Source of the DNA: GCA-2716945 sp964342835
Lineage (GTDB): Bacteria; Pseudomonadota; Gammaproteobacteria; GCA-002705445; GCA-002716945
Assembly (NCBI GenBank): GCA_964342835.1
Contig: CAYFGJ010000068.1
Location: forward strand, 1 to 5,626
Length of the DNA: 5,626 nucleotides
Direction: 5' to 3'
The position numbers were made by a program, and so were the translations under genes. Shown here piece after piece: positions 1 through 4,078 of the stretch (its first letter is position 1; the number at the start of each line of letters is the position of its first letter). The notes beneath the pieces were generated by a model that did not search any database, was not told the origin of the DNA, and worked only from the letters and a program-made list of their open reading frames with translations.

Positions 1-284
1 GTACATTAGAAACTGGAAGAGAAGAACATAGAACAGGTTCTCATGCTAGACAAGTTAATGGTACATCAATAGGAGTTTGTTTAGTTGGTGGTTATGGTTC
101 TGGTGGTTGGGAAAACAATTTTACTGAAGAACAATTTTCAACATTAAAAGATATAGTATCTAAATTAAAAGATAAATATAATATAGAAGCAGAAAAAATT
201 ATAGGACACTATGAAGTTGATGATGTTAAAAAATGTCCTTCGTTTGATGTAAAGGAATGGAGAGAAAATAATGGCATGGTTTAG
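1..284 (+). CDS. N-acetylmuramoyl-L-alanine amidase (T7 lysozyme-type endolysin), 3' part
   Basis: The C-terminal 93 residues of a zinc amidase that cuts the bond between N-acetylmuramic acid and L-alanine in peptidoglycan, here acting as the endolysin. The frame enters the window open (first full codon at 3) and stops at TAG 282-284. The sequence follows T7 gp3.5 closely: ETGREE, GSHA, then SIGVCLVGG, an NFTxxQ segment, and the C-terminal zinc half-site, with His (codon 207-209) and Cys (codon 234-236) in GHYEV...KKCPSFD. These match T7 His122 and Cys130. The first zinc His and the N-terminal region through which T7 lysozyme binds its RNA polymerase lie outside the window, so any regulatory role cannot be judged. 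The last 14 nt overlap the next gene, the holin candidate, which gives an endolysin-holin lysis order. The family call is firm. Confidence 0.95.
   Translation, partial: TLETGREEHRTGSHARQVNGTSIGVCLVGGYGSGGWENNFTEEQFSTLKDIVSKLKDKYNIEAEKIIGHYEVDDVKKCPSFDVKEWRENNGMV
258..264 (+). promoter_or_regulatory. Ribosome-binding site for the holin candidate
   Basis: TGGAGAG, whose GGAG (259-262) ends 8 nt before the ATG at 271. It lies inside the amidase coding region and supports the start that overlaps the amidase by 14 nt. Confidence 0.6.
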
Positions 285-657
285 TTTAGCAAAGGTTGCA
301 CTACAAGCTGGTACTCACATCTTTAAAAAAAGACAAGAGACTAAGATGATGATGGCTGATGCACAACATCATCACGCAGCTAAGATGGCAAGAGGTGAAG
401 CAGAATATCAAGGTAAATTATTAGAAGCAAGACAGTCGGACTGGAAAGACGAGTTCGTTTTGGTCGTGCTAACTTTGCCCATTTTGGTGATTGCATATGG
501 AGTCTTCAGCGAAGACCCTAACGCAGCTTTAAAGATAAAAGAATTTTTTAAACAGTTTCAAGAACTGCCGAGCTGGTTTACAAATTTATGGATTCTTGTC
601 GTGGCTAGTATCTATGGTATAAAAGGTACACAGATATTTAGAAATGGAAAAAAATAA
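271..657 (+). CDS. Putative holin, two membrane helices
   Basis: 128 aa. The N-terminal half (about 15-58) is charged and helical, with an HHH cluster at 33-35. Two hydrophobic helices follow: residues 62-79, starting directly after the acidic motif WKDEF, and about 102-119, after LPSWF. A short basic tail ends the protein. The pattern (acidic W-K-D-E, a helix containing Pro, then P-x-W-F and a second helix ending in YGIKG) resembles the GTA-type holin families found in phages, but I recognise this from layout rather than from diagnostic residues. A holin would permeabilise the inner membrane and give the endolysin access to the wall, and its place directly after the amidase supports that. 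The ATG is preceded by TGGAGAG at 258-264, a good ribosome-binding site. Bases 431-530 are about 48% GC, unlike the neighbouring genes. Confidence 0.7.
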   Translation: MAWFSLAKVALQAGTHIFKKRQETKMMMADAQHHHAAKMARGEAEYQGKLLEARQSDWKDEFVLVVLTLPILVIAYGVFSEDPNAALKIKEFFKQFQELPSWFTNLWILVVASIYGIKGTQIFRNGKK

Positions 658-815
658 TGAATAAAATAATCTTAGTATTAATAATATTATTTGGATTAAG
701 TGCTTGTACTATAGGACCTAAGTGTACTTATACTCAAGAAGGAACTAAACTTTCTTCTTGGTTTTGGTTTACTAAAGAAGTACCTGTAGATTTAAGCAGA
801 GAAAATTGTAATTAA
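657..815 (+). CDS. Small lipoprotein, 52 aa; outer-spanin or exclusion-lipoprotein candidate
   Basis: A very short gene whose ATG shares its A with the previous stop (TAATG). The N-terminus is a compact lipoprotein signal: MNK, a hydrophobic stretch IILVLIILFG, then the lipobox L-S-A-C with the lipidated Cys at residue 17. The next residue is Thr rather than Asp, which fits outer-membrane sorting in a Gram-negative host. The mature part would be only 36 residues with three Cys (17, 23, 51), a WFWF segment and a VPVDLS segment. It sits between the holin candidate and a membrane-anchored coiled-coil protein. That fits an outer-membrane spanin subunit, which fuses the two membranes at lysis, although in lambda the inner subunit gene comes first and the outer one is Pro-rich. 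A superinfection-exclusion lipoprotein is the main alternative. The signal peptide is clear and the role is inference. Confidence 0.8.
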   Translation: MNKIILVLIILFGLSACTIGPKCTYTQEGTKLSSWFWFTKEVPVDLSRENCN

Positions 816-816
816 A

Positions 817-1074
817 ATGTTAGAAAAATTAATGACAATGTTAGTAGGAATATTACTTGCATTAGCAGGTTGGTCTTTATCTAGAACATTTGAACTATCA
901 ACTATTCAAGCTGTACATGAAGACAAAGTACATAAGCTTGAAAGAACAGTAGAAAAACTACAAGATAAGATGGAAGTAATGTTAGATAAAGATGAAGAAA
1001 TTATGCAACAACATAAAGACTTATTTAAAATTTTAGAAAAAGATAATAACAACACAGGATATAGTTATAATTAA
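817..1074 (+). CDS. Membrane-anchored coiled-coil protein, 85 aa; inner-spanin candidate
   Basis: One N-terminal transmembrane helix (about residues 5-22, rich in Leu, Met and Gly) is followed by a long, highly charged helix (about 30-77) with regular hydrophobic spacing that should form a coiled coil, and by a short Asn-rich tail. A single anchor with a periplasmic coiled coil is the architecture of i-spanins (Rz-like), and the preceding gene encodes a small lipoprotein that could be the partner. No family-specific residues were recognised. The ATG lies one base after the lipoprotein stop (TAAAATG) and no good Shine-Dalgarno was seen, so translation is probably coupled. It could instead be a structural or anti-holin membrane protein. 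The gene is very likely real. The spanin role is an inference from topology and place. Confidence 0.8.
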   Translation: MLEKLMTMLVGILLALAGWSLSRTFELSTIQAVHEDKVHKLERTVEKLQDKMEVMLDKDEEIMQQHKDLFKILEKDNNNTGYSYN

Positions 1075-1075
1075 A

Positions 1076-1204
1076 ATGCATTTCATTGCAGAAGTATTAA
1101 TAAAACAATTAAACCCTACAGGTAAAAAAATGAATTATTATTTTACAGGTATATTAATTATATTAATGGTATTGTTGGCAGTATTTGGAGGTCCAGTTAG
1201 ATGA
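1076..1204 (+). CDS. Single-helix membrane miniprotein, 42 aa
   Basis: A short polar N-terminus (residues 1-18, ending in GKK) is followed by one strongly hydrophobic helix (about 20-38, rich in Ile, Leu, Met and Val) and the tail GGPVR. The ATG is one base after the preceding stop, and the stop overlaps the next start as ATGA (1201-1204). Both ends therefore fit the coupled operon, which is the main argument that the gene is real. An internal ATG at codon 19 (1130-1132) would give a 24-residue peptide that is almost entirely the membrane helix. The Shine-Dalgarno of the next gene (GGAGG) is embedded in the end of this one. It could be a holin-like or antiholin-like miniprotein, or a modulator of a neighbouring membrane protein. 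I do not recognise a family. Confidence 0.6.
   Translation: MHFIAEVLIKQLNPTGKKMNYYFTGILIILMVLLAVFGGPVR
1187..1191 (+). promoter_or_regulatory. Strong Shine-Dalgarno GGAGG
   Basis: GGAGG ends 9 nt before the ATG at 1201 and fixes that start. It is the best match to the anti-Shine-Dalgarno in the plus-strand block and is encoded within the last codons of the upstream 42-aa gene. Confidence 0.7.
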
Positions 1205-1599
1205 AGATATCAGAATCAACTTCTATAAGTATGCCAATGAAAAATTTAATCAGTATTATTGGTGCTGTTGCTATAGGAGTGTGGGCATATTTTGGTGTGG
1301 TTGAGACCCTCAATAAGCATAGTACTACTTTAGAATTAATAGGTAAAGATTTAGAAGCTAACTCAGAATTTAGAATCAAATACCCTCGTGGAGAATTAGG
1401 TCAGTCAAGTGGGGAAGCAGAATTATTTTTGATTGTAGAACATCTAAGTGGTTTAGTTGAAAAGATGGAAATAGAAATGGGTGAAATGATGCATAACAAA
1501 GTAAATATTGAAAGACTTCAAAAAGATGTAGAAAAAATTTTAATTGATGTAGAAAAATTAAAAGATAAAGTAAGAGCAAATGGTAAGAATTATGAATAA
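1201..1599 (+). CDS. Membrane-anchored coiled-coil protein, 132 aa, function unknown
   Basis: The N-terminal 14 residues are Ser/Met-rich. One membrane helix follows (about 15-34, LISIIGAVAIGVWAYFGVV). Next come a polar linker with the motif KYPRGELGQ (about 59-67) and a segment around EAELFLIVEHLSGLVEK (73-89). The C-terminal helical region (95-127) has coiled-coil spacing (IERLQKDVEKI, DVEKLKDKV). I believe similar proteins recur in uncultured marine phages, but I know no assigned function. The layout (single N-terminal anchor and periplasmic coiled coil) repeats that of the 85-aa protein at 817-1074, so it is a second i-spanin-like candidate. It could equally belong to an ejection or envelope-modifying complex. 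It has its own strong Shine-Dalgarno (GGAGG, 1187-1191) and overlaps the gene before it by 4 nt and the gene after it by 8 nt. Confidence 0.85.
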   Translation: MKISESTSISMPMKNLISIIGAVAIGVWAYFGVVETLNKHSTTLELIGKDLEANSEFRIKYPRGELGQSSGEAELFLIVEHLSGLVEKMEIEMGEMMHNKVNIERLQKDVEKILIDVEKLKDKVRANGKNYE

Positions 1600-1714
1600 T
1601 TTTATAGATAAATTTTTTTTAAAATGTTTTGGAGGATTAGATTGGATATCAGAACAGATGGATAAACTATTTGCACCAAGATGTAAATGTAAAAACAAAA
1701 AGGAGAAAAAATGA
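1592..1714 (+). CDS. Lys/Cys-tailed miniprotein, 40 aa, function unknown
   Basis: A tiny gene starting 8 nt inside its predecessor and ending in an ATGA overlap with the next start (1711-1714). The first 13 residues (MNNFIDKFFLKCF) form an amphipathic, aromatic-rich segment. A short helix with GLDWISEQMDKLF follows, and the end is APRCKCKNKKEKK, a CxC pair embedded in a strongly basic tail. The Cys are at 12, 31 and 33. A peripheral membrane peptide, or a metal- or nucleic acid-binding tail, would fit, but nothing decides between them. The overlapping ends in both directions, and the good Shine-Dalgarno that its last codons provide for the next gene, argue that it is translated. Confidence 0.65.
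   Translation: MNNFIDKFFLKCFGGLDWISEQMDKLFAPRCKCKNKKEKK
1701..1705 (+). promoter_or_regulatory. Shine-Dalgarno AGGAG
   Basis: AGGAG ends 5 nt before the ATG at 1711 and sits in the Lys-rich last codons of the 40-aa gene. It supports the start of the 71-aa gene despite the 4-nt overlap. Confidence 0.65.
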
Positions 1715-1926
1715 TAGAGACTGTATTTGCCCTACTTCTTATAATGGACCATGAAATTAAGGAACACAGAATTCAAGAATCGTTATCAAAATGTTTGAAG
1801 GCAAAAAGATATGCTATGAAGGATAAAGCTGTTGGAGATAGAGTAGTCTACAAATGTATTAAATCTAAAGCAAACATAGAAATATACATGGGTGAAAAGA
1901 AAATTACTTCTTTAATATTAGACTAA
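1711..1926 (+). CDS. Small protein with hydrophobic N-terminus, 71 aa, function unknown
   Basis: The N-terminus (MIETVFALLLIMD) is hydrophobic but starts with an acidic rather than a basic residue, so it is a poor classical signal peptide and may be a core strand or a short anchor. The rest is charged, with two Cys at 28 and 49 (SKCLKAKR and VYKCIKSK), spaced as in a small disulfide- or metal-stabilised fold, and ends in alternating hydrophobic residues (ITSLILD). It overlaps the next gene by a single base (TAATG). I have the impression that such genes often precede the kind of Cys-bearing small gene that follows here in uncultured marine phages, but I cannot name a family. A role in the envelope or in host interaction is only inferred from the surrounding cassette. 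Confidence 0.75.
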   Translation: MIETVFALLLIMDHEIKEHRIQESLSKCLKAKRYAMKDKAVGDRVVYKCIKSKANIEIYMGEKKITSLILD

Positions 1927-2162
1927 TGAAGATAGCTTTGTTTATGATTATGTGTTCAGGAATGGCAGGTCAATGTCTTGAACCTCACAGATTAAATACT
2001 TATGATAATTTTTATCAATGTATGACTGCTGGTTATACAGAAGCTTTAAGAAAGACAGAAGAAATTGGAAAAGAAGAAGTAAATAAAAATAGAATTTATA
2101 TTAAGTTTGTTTGTGCTGCTGAAGAAACAAATGAAAAGATAGAAAAGAAAATAAATATTTAA
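1926..2162 (+). CDS. Small exported Cys-containing protein, 78 aa, function unknown
   Basis: The first 15 residues (MKIALFMIMCSGMAG) look like a minimal signal sequence: one Lys, a hydrophobic core and small residues before a possible cleavage site near Gly15. Gln precedes Cys17, so this is not a lipobox. The mature part carries Cys at 17, 32 and 63, in contexts GQCLEP, YQCMTAGY and KFVCAAEE, and a Lys/Glu-rich C-terminus. Export to the periplasm with a disulfide is plausible. The start shares a base with the previous stop. Its stop TAA (2160-2162) overlaps the stop of the opposing minus-strand gene through a shared TTAA, so it is the last gene of the plus-strand block. Function is not recognised. 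Confidence 0.75.
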   Translation: MKIALFMIMCSGMAGQCLEPHRLNTYDNFYQCMTAGYTEALRKTEEIGKEEVNKNRIYIKFVCAAEETNEKIEKKINI

Positions 2163-2416
2163 CTATGAAATACATCCCTTGCAATTTTTTCTAACTCTTC
2201 AGATAACTCTGTAAAATTACTTTTACATTCCCTTAACATAGCATTAATCACACCAGCATTTTCTTTTTTAAAATGTAATGGTATTTTATCTGCAGGATAA
2301 TTTTTTATTTCTGTAATGAATTGTCCTTGATTATTTATAATCAATTTGAAACCCATCAACTCAGCTTCTTTTCTTTTAACTCTGGGTTTACCTTTTAACT
2401 TTGGATTCTGTCTCAT
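2159..2416 (-). CDS. Small basic hypothetical protein, 85 aa (or 65 aa from an internal ATG)
   Basis: Last gene of the minus-strand block. The N-terminal 20 residues are Lys/Arg-rich (KLKGKPRVKRKEAEL). A body follows with a predicted beta part (GFKLIINNQGQFITEI) and a C-terminal helix ending RDVFHS. Two starts are possible. The ATG at 2416-2414 overlaps the preceding gene by 29 nt and has only a weak AAAGA upstream. The ATG at 2356-2354, giving 65 aa, would begin right at MGFKLIINN, leave a 31-nt gap after the preceding stop, and drop the basic leader. The longer form is given because long overlaps are common in this block, but the shorter one is a real possibility. No family is recognised. 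The stop codon overlaps the opposing plus-strand gene. Confidence 0.65.
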   Translation of the reverse strand: MRQNPKLKGKPRVKRKEAELMGFKLIINNQGQFITEIKNYPADKIPLHFKKENAGVINAMLRECKSNFTELSEELEKIARDVFHS

Positions 2417-2717
2417 GTTTTTTCTTTAATAAATCTAAAAGAAAATCATCATCTGATTTTCCTTTTCTTAATTTAGTTAAAGGTTTATCACCTTCTTTAT
2501 ATATCTCAACACTTTGTACTCGTGCAGGATTAGTCATAAATACTGGAAGTCTTTCATTAGCATATGACTTTACCATAAAGAATCCATCATCAGCTATACC
2601 AAAAGTTTGAATATTTTTTATATCAATATCATCTGTACCTATTAAACATAAACGCATATGATATTTATCTAGTGTAGGTTTCTTAGGTTTACCATCTAAC
2701 CCTAGTACATTACTCAT
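2388..2717 (-). CDS. Hypothetical phage protein, 109 aa
   Basis: The protein opens with a Gly/Lys/Pro-rich stretch (LGLDGKPKKPTLDKYH). A predicted beta-rich core covers about residues 20-75, including GIADDGFFMVKSY and PVFMTNPARVQSVEIY. The C-terminus (about 85-109) is a charged helix, KGKSDDDFLLDLLKKK. The DDD...LLDLLKK segment is amphipathic and could be a protein-interaction tail. No catalytic motif was recognised. The start lies 2 nt after the stop of the upstream gene with no clear Shine-Dalgarno, so coupling is likely. It overlaps the downstream gene by 29 nt if that gene uses its first ATG. A small accessory role in replication or host takeover is suggested only by its position in the polymerase block. 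Confidence 0.75.
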   Translation of the reverse strand: MSNVLGLDGKPKKPTLDKYHMRLCLIGTDDIDIKNIQTFGIADDGFFMVKSYANERLPVFMTNPARVQSVEIYKEGDKPLTKLRKGKSDDDFLLDLLKKKHETESKVKR

Positions 2718-2719
2718 AC

Positions 2720-3163
2720 TTAATCTGTTATTGGGTCGTGAGTTAAAGAAGCCATTTGTTCTAATCTATTCTTAGGTTCTTTAGTTTCATTTTCAAAACT
2801 AATATCAGTACCATGTTCCTTAATAGATTCGTATGTTCTCTTACTATAATCTTTGCTAGTAAAAGATTCACCAACTGGTTCTTCTTTATGTACTTCAGTA
2901 GGTTTATAACCTATCTCTCCACTTTGATAATCATCATCAACTAAAGCATCTACAGTTTCAGTATAGATTTCATTTAATTTTTCATTGTTTCTTTTTATTT
3001 TCTTTTTTAAATGTTCTTTTAAATTTTCTATTTTAACAAATAACATTCTATCTATTTGTTCATGTATACCATACATATTTAAATCATTTAATGCAGCAAT
3101 AAGTCTGCGAAAACCTCTTGCTCTTTTTTCTAATTGTCTTATTTGTGCTTCTGATAAACTCAT
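2720..3163 (-). CDS. Helical/disordered hypothetical protein, 147 aa
   Basis: Two unlike halves. Residues 3-72 are charged and almost wholly helical (SEAQIRQLEKRARGFRRLI, then NLKEHLKKKIKRNNEKLNEI), with a coiled-coil look. Residues 75-147 are acidic and polar, rich in Glu, Lys, Ser, Thr and Asp, and probably disordered, ending in HDPITD. There is no enzyme signature. The basic N-half could bind nucleic acid or a partner, with the acidic tail as a linker. The ATG overlaps the DUF3310 gene stop as ATGA (3163-3160) and is served by AAAGGG at 3176-3171, so the start is well supported. Function is unknown. Confidence 0.8.
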   Translation of the reverse strand: MSLSEAQIRQLEKRARGFRRLIAALNDLNMYGIHEQIDRMLFVKIENLKEHLKKKIKRNNEKLNEIYTETVDALVDDDYQSGEIGYKPTEVHKEEPVGESFTSKDYSKRTYESIKEHGTDISFENETKEPKNRLEQMASLTHDPITD

Positions 3164-3399
3164 GAGTAATCCCTTTCAAGTATCATTTCAAGATAGTGAA
3201 TAGCTTTTTCAATATCTTTTTGTTTGCCTTTTGATTTATGTCTACAGATATATTTAATAGCATTACCTTCTGCAAACAACAAACCATTTTCATTTATAAA
3301 TTCTGCAGGTTGAATCTTCATCTTTGAATAATGATTTCCATCTACCTGCTTACCTAATGAATCATAGGTAGTTCCTTTAAAAATATCTTTATGTGTCAT
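3160..3399 (-). CDS. DUF3310 family protein (T7 gp1.7 nucleotide kinase-related)
   Basis: 79 aa, a near-minimal DUF3310 domain. The family's conserved landmarks appear in order: VDGNHY (19-24), IQPAEFI (29-35), then GNAIKYICRHKSKG (45-58) with the invariant-looking G-N-A-I-K-Y and Arg53, and finally KDIEKAIHYLE (61-71). The domain is widespread in phages. It is related to T7 gp1.7, which has been described as a nucleotide kinase acting on dGMP and dTMP, so a role in supplying dNTP precursors is plausible. This protein is much shorter than T7 gp1.7, and I see no P-loop, so activity cannot be assumed. The ATG overlaps the upstream stop by one base and has AAGGA at 3412-3408. It sits downstream of polymerase, nuclease and SpeD genes, consistent with nucleotide and replication support. 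Confidence 0.88.
   Translation of the reverse strand: MTHKDIFKGTTYDSLGKQVDGNHYSKMKIQPAEFINENGLLFAEGNAIKYICRHKSKGKQKDIEKAIHYLEMILERDYS
3171..3176 (-). promoter_or_regulatory. Shine-Dalgarno AAAGGG
   Basis: On the minus strand AAAGGG ends 7 nt before the ATG at 3163. It lies within the last codons of the DUF3310 gene and fixes the start of the 147-aa gene. Confidence 0.55.
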
Positions 3400-3704
3400 T
3401 ATAGTGGTCCTTGTTCTATCATTTTTTGTCTTCTTAATTGTTGCTCTGTTGGTTGTAACATAGCATTTAAATCATCTATTGTCAACTGTGGGTTGCGTTT
3501 TAATTTCTTTACTACCCATTTATAAGACCAAGGTTGTAGTCTTAATGTATCACCATTCCAATAATGAGTTTGGTTAGGTAGTAATGTTAATATATTTTTT
3601 ACATTAACCTTTGATTGTTCTTCTTTATTTAACAAAGTCTTTAACCACTCAACTAAAATACCTTTAGCTTTATTCCTTATCTTACTCATTTGTTTTGTAT
3701 TCAT
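3399..3704 (-). CDS. Small basic hypothetical phage protein, 101 aa
   Basis: A basic, mostly helical protein. An N-terminal Lys/Arg-rich helix (residues 3-27) contains VEWLKTLL. The central segment LLPNQTHYWNGDTLRLQPWS (41-60) holds three aromatic residues and looks like the conserved core. A helix YKWVVKKLKRNP (61-72), a segment LTIDDLNAML (74-83) and a charged C-terminal helix with EQQLRRQKM follow. The helix-loop-helix character and high Lys/Arg content would suit DNA or RNA binding, but no named domain is recognised. ATGA links its start to the SpeD-like gene (3704-3701) and TAATG links its stop to the DUF3310 gene. There is no clear Shine-Dalgarno, so translation probably depends on the upstream gene. 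A second Met at codon 6 is a possible alternative start. Confidence 0.75.
   Translation of the reverse strand: MNTKQMSKIRNKAKGILVEWLKTLLNKEEQSKVNVKNILTLLPNQTHYWNGDTLRLQPWSYKWVVKKLKRNPQLTIDDLNAMLQPTEQQLRRQKMIEQGPL
3408..3412 (-). promoter_or_regulatory. Shine-Dalgarno AAGGA
   Basis: On the minus strand AAGGA ends 8 nt before the ATG at 3399 of the DUF3310 gene, inside the last codons of the 101-aa gene. Confidence 0.55.
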
Positions 3705-4078
3705 TTTTTTAATTTAATTAATTTAAAATTATTTTCTCTATCAAAATATCTATATGACATTCTAACTGGTTGAAACTTATATACATAATCAAACACAATT
3801 GTTTCATCTAATTCTTTACAACTATAAACATCAAGCTGTACTAATGCAGGATTCATTTCATCCCATGAGTGTAAAGTTATATGGGATGTTTCTATTATAG
3901 TGACGCAAGTTAATCCTCTATTACCTATAACATCACAATACTTTGCATAAGGACCAGCAAGTATTTTCATATCAATATCTTTTATTAAACTCTTAGTCCA
4001 CTTTCTCATTACCTTTAAATCTTTAGGTGGTTCTAATACTTCTGCTCTAACTAGCAGATGTTTGTGTTTTAATTCCAT
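3701..4078 (-). CDS. SpeD-family pyruvoyl-dependent decarboxylase homologue
   Basis: 125 aa, the size of a bacterial class 1b S-adenosylmethionine decarboxylase proenzyme. Such enzymes self-cleave to give a pyruvoyl group and supply decarboxylated AdoMet for spermidine synthesis. From the ATG at 4078, the core is IIETSHITLHSWDE (61-74). The candidate pyruvoyl Ser is residue 65, its processing His is residue 70 (five on, as in the T. maritima enzyme), and Cys87 in LDVYSC is the candidate proton donor (22 on rather than 20). The residue before Ser is Thr; classical SpeD proteins have Glu there. Some virus-encoded SpeD homologues act on arginine or ornithine, so the substrate is open. A frame-consistent TTG at 4084-4082 would add two residues. 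The gene overlaps the nuclease gene by 32 nt and the next gene by 4. The family call is firm and the substrate unknown. Confidence 0.88.
   Translation of the reverse strand: MELKHKHLLVRAEVLEPPKDLKVMRKWTKSLIKDIDMKILAGPYAKYCDVIGNRGLTCVTIIETSHITLHSWDEMNPALVQLDVYSCKELDETIVFDYVYKFQPVRMSYRYFDRENNFKLIKLKK

Noticed and set aside
1197..1579. Two open frames on the minus strand (1197-1379 and 1376-1579) opposite the 132-aa membrane protein gene
   Set aside because: They are antisense to a gene with a clear Shine-Dalgarno, membrane helix and coiled coil; their translations are low-complexity Leu/Ile/Phe/His-rich, as expected from the complement of AT-rich coding sequence.
2401..2610. Plus-strand open frame of 69 codons
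   Set aside because: Antisense to the 109-aa minus-strand gene, Ser/Phe-rich without a domain, and isolated from the plus-strand block.
2985..3203. Plus-strand open frame of 72 codons with a Phe-rich hydrophobic start
   Set aside because: The hydrophobic run is the complement of Lys/Glu-rich helix codons of the 147-aa minus-strand gene; it has no operon context.
3705..3727. AT-only quasi-palindrome with repeated AATTTAATTAATTT
   Set aside because: It encodes the Lys/Leu/Ile tail of the SpeD-like protein and has no GC stem, so it is neither a convincing terminator nor an origin.
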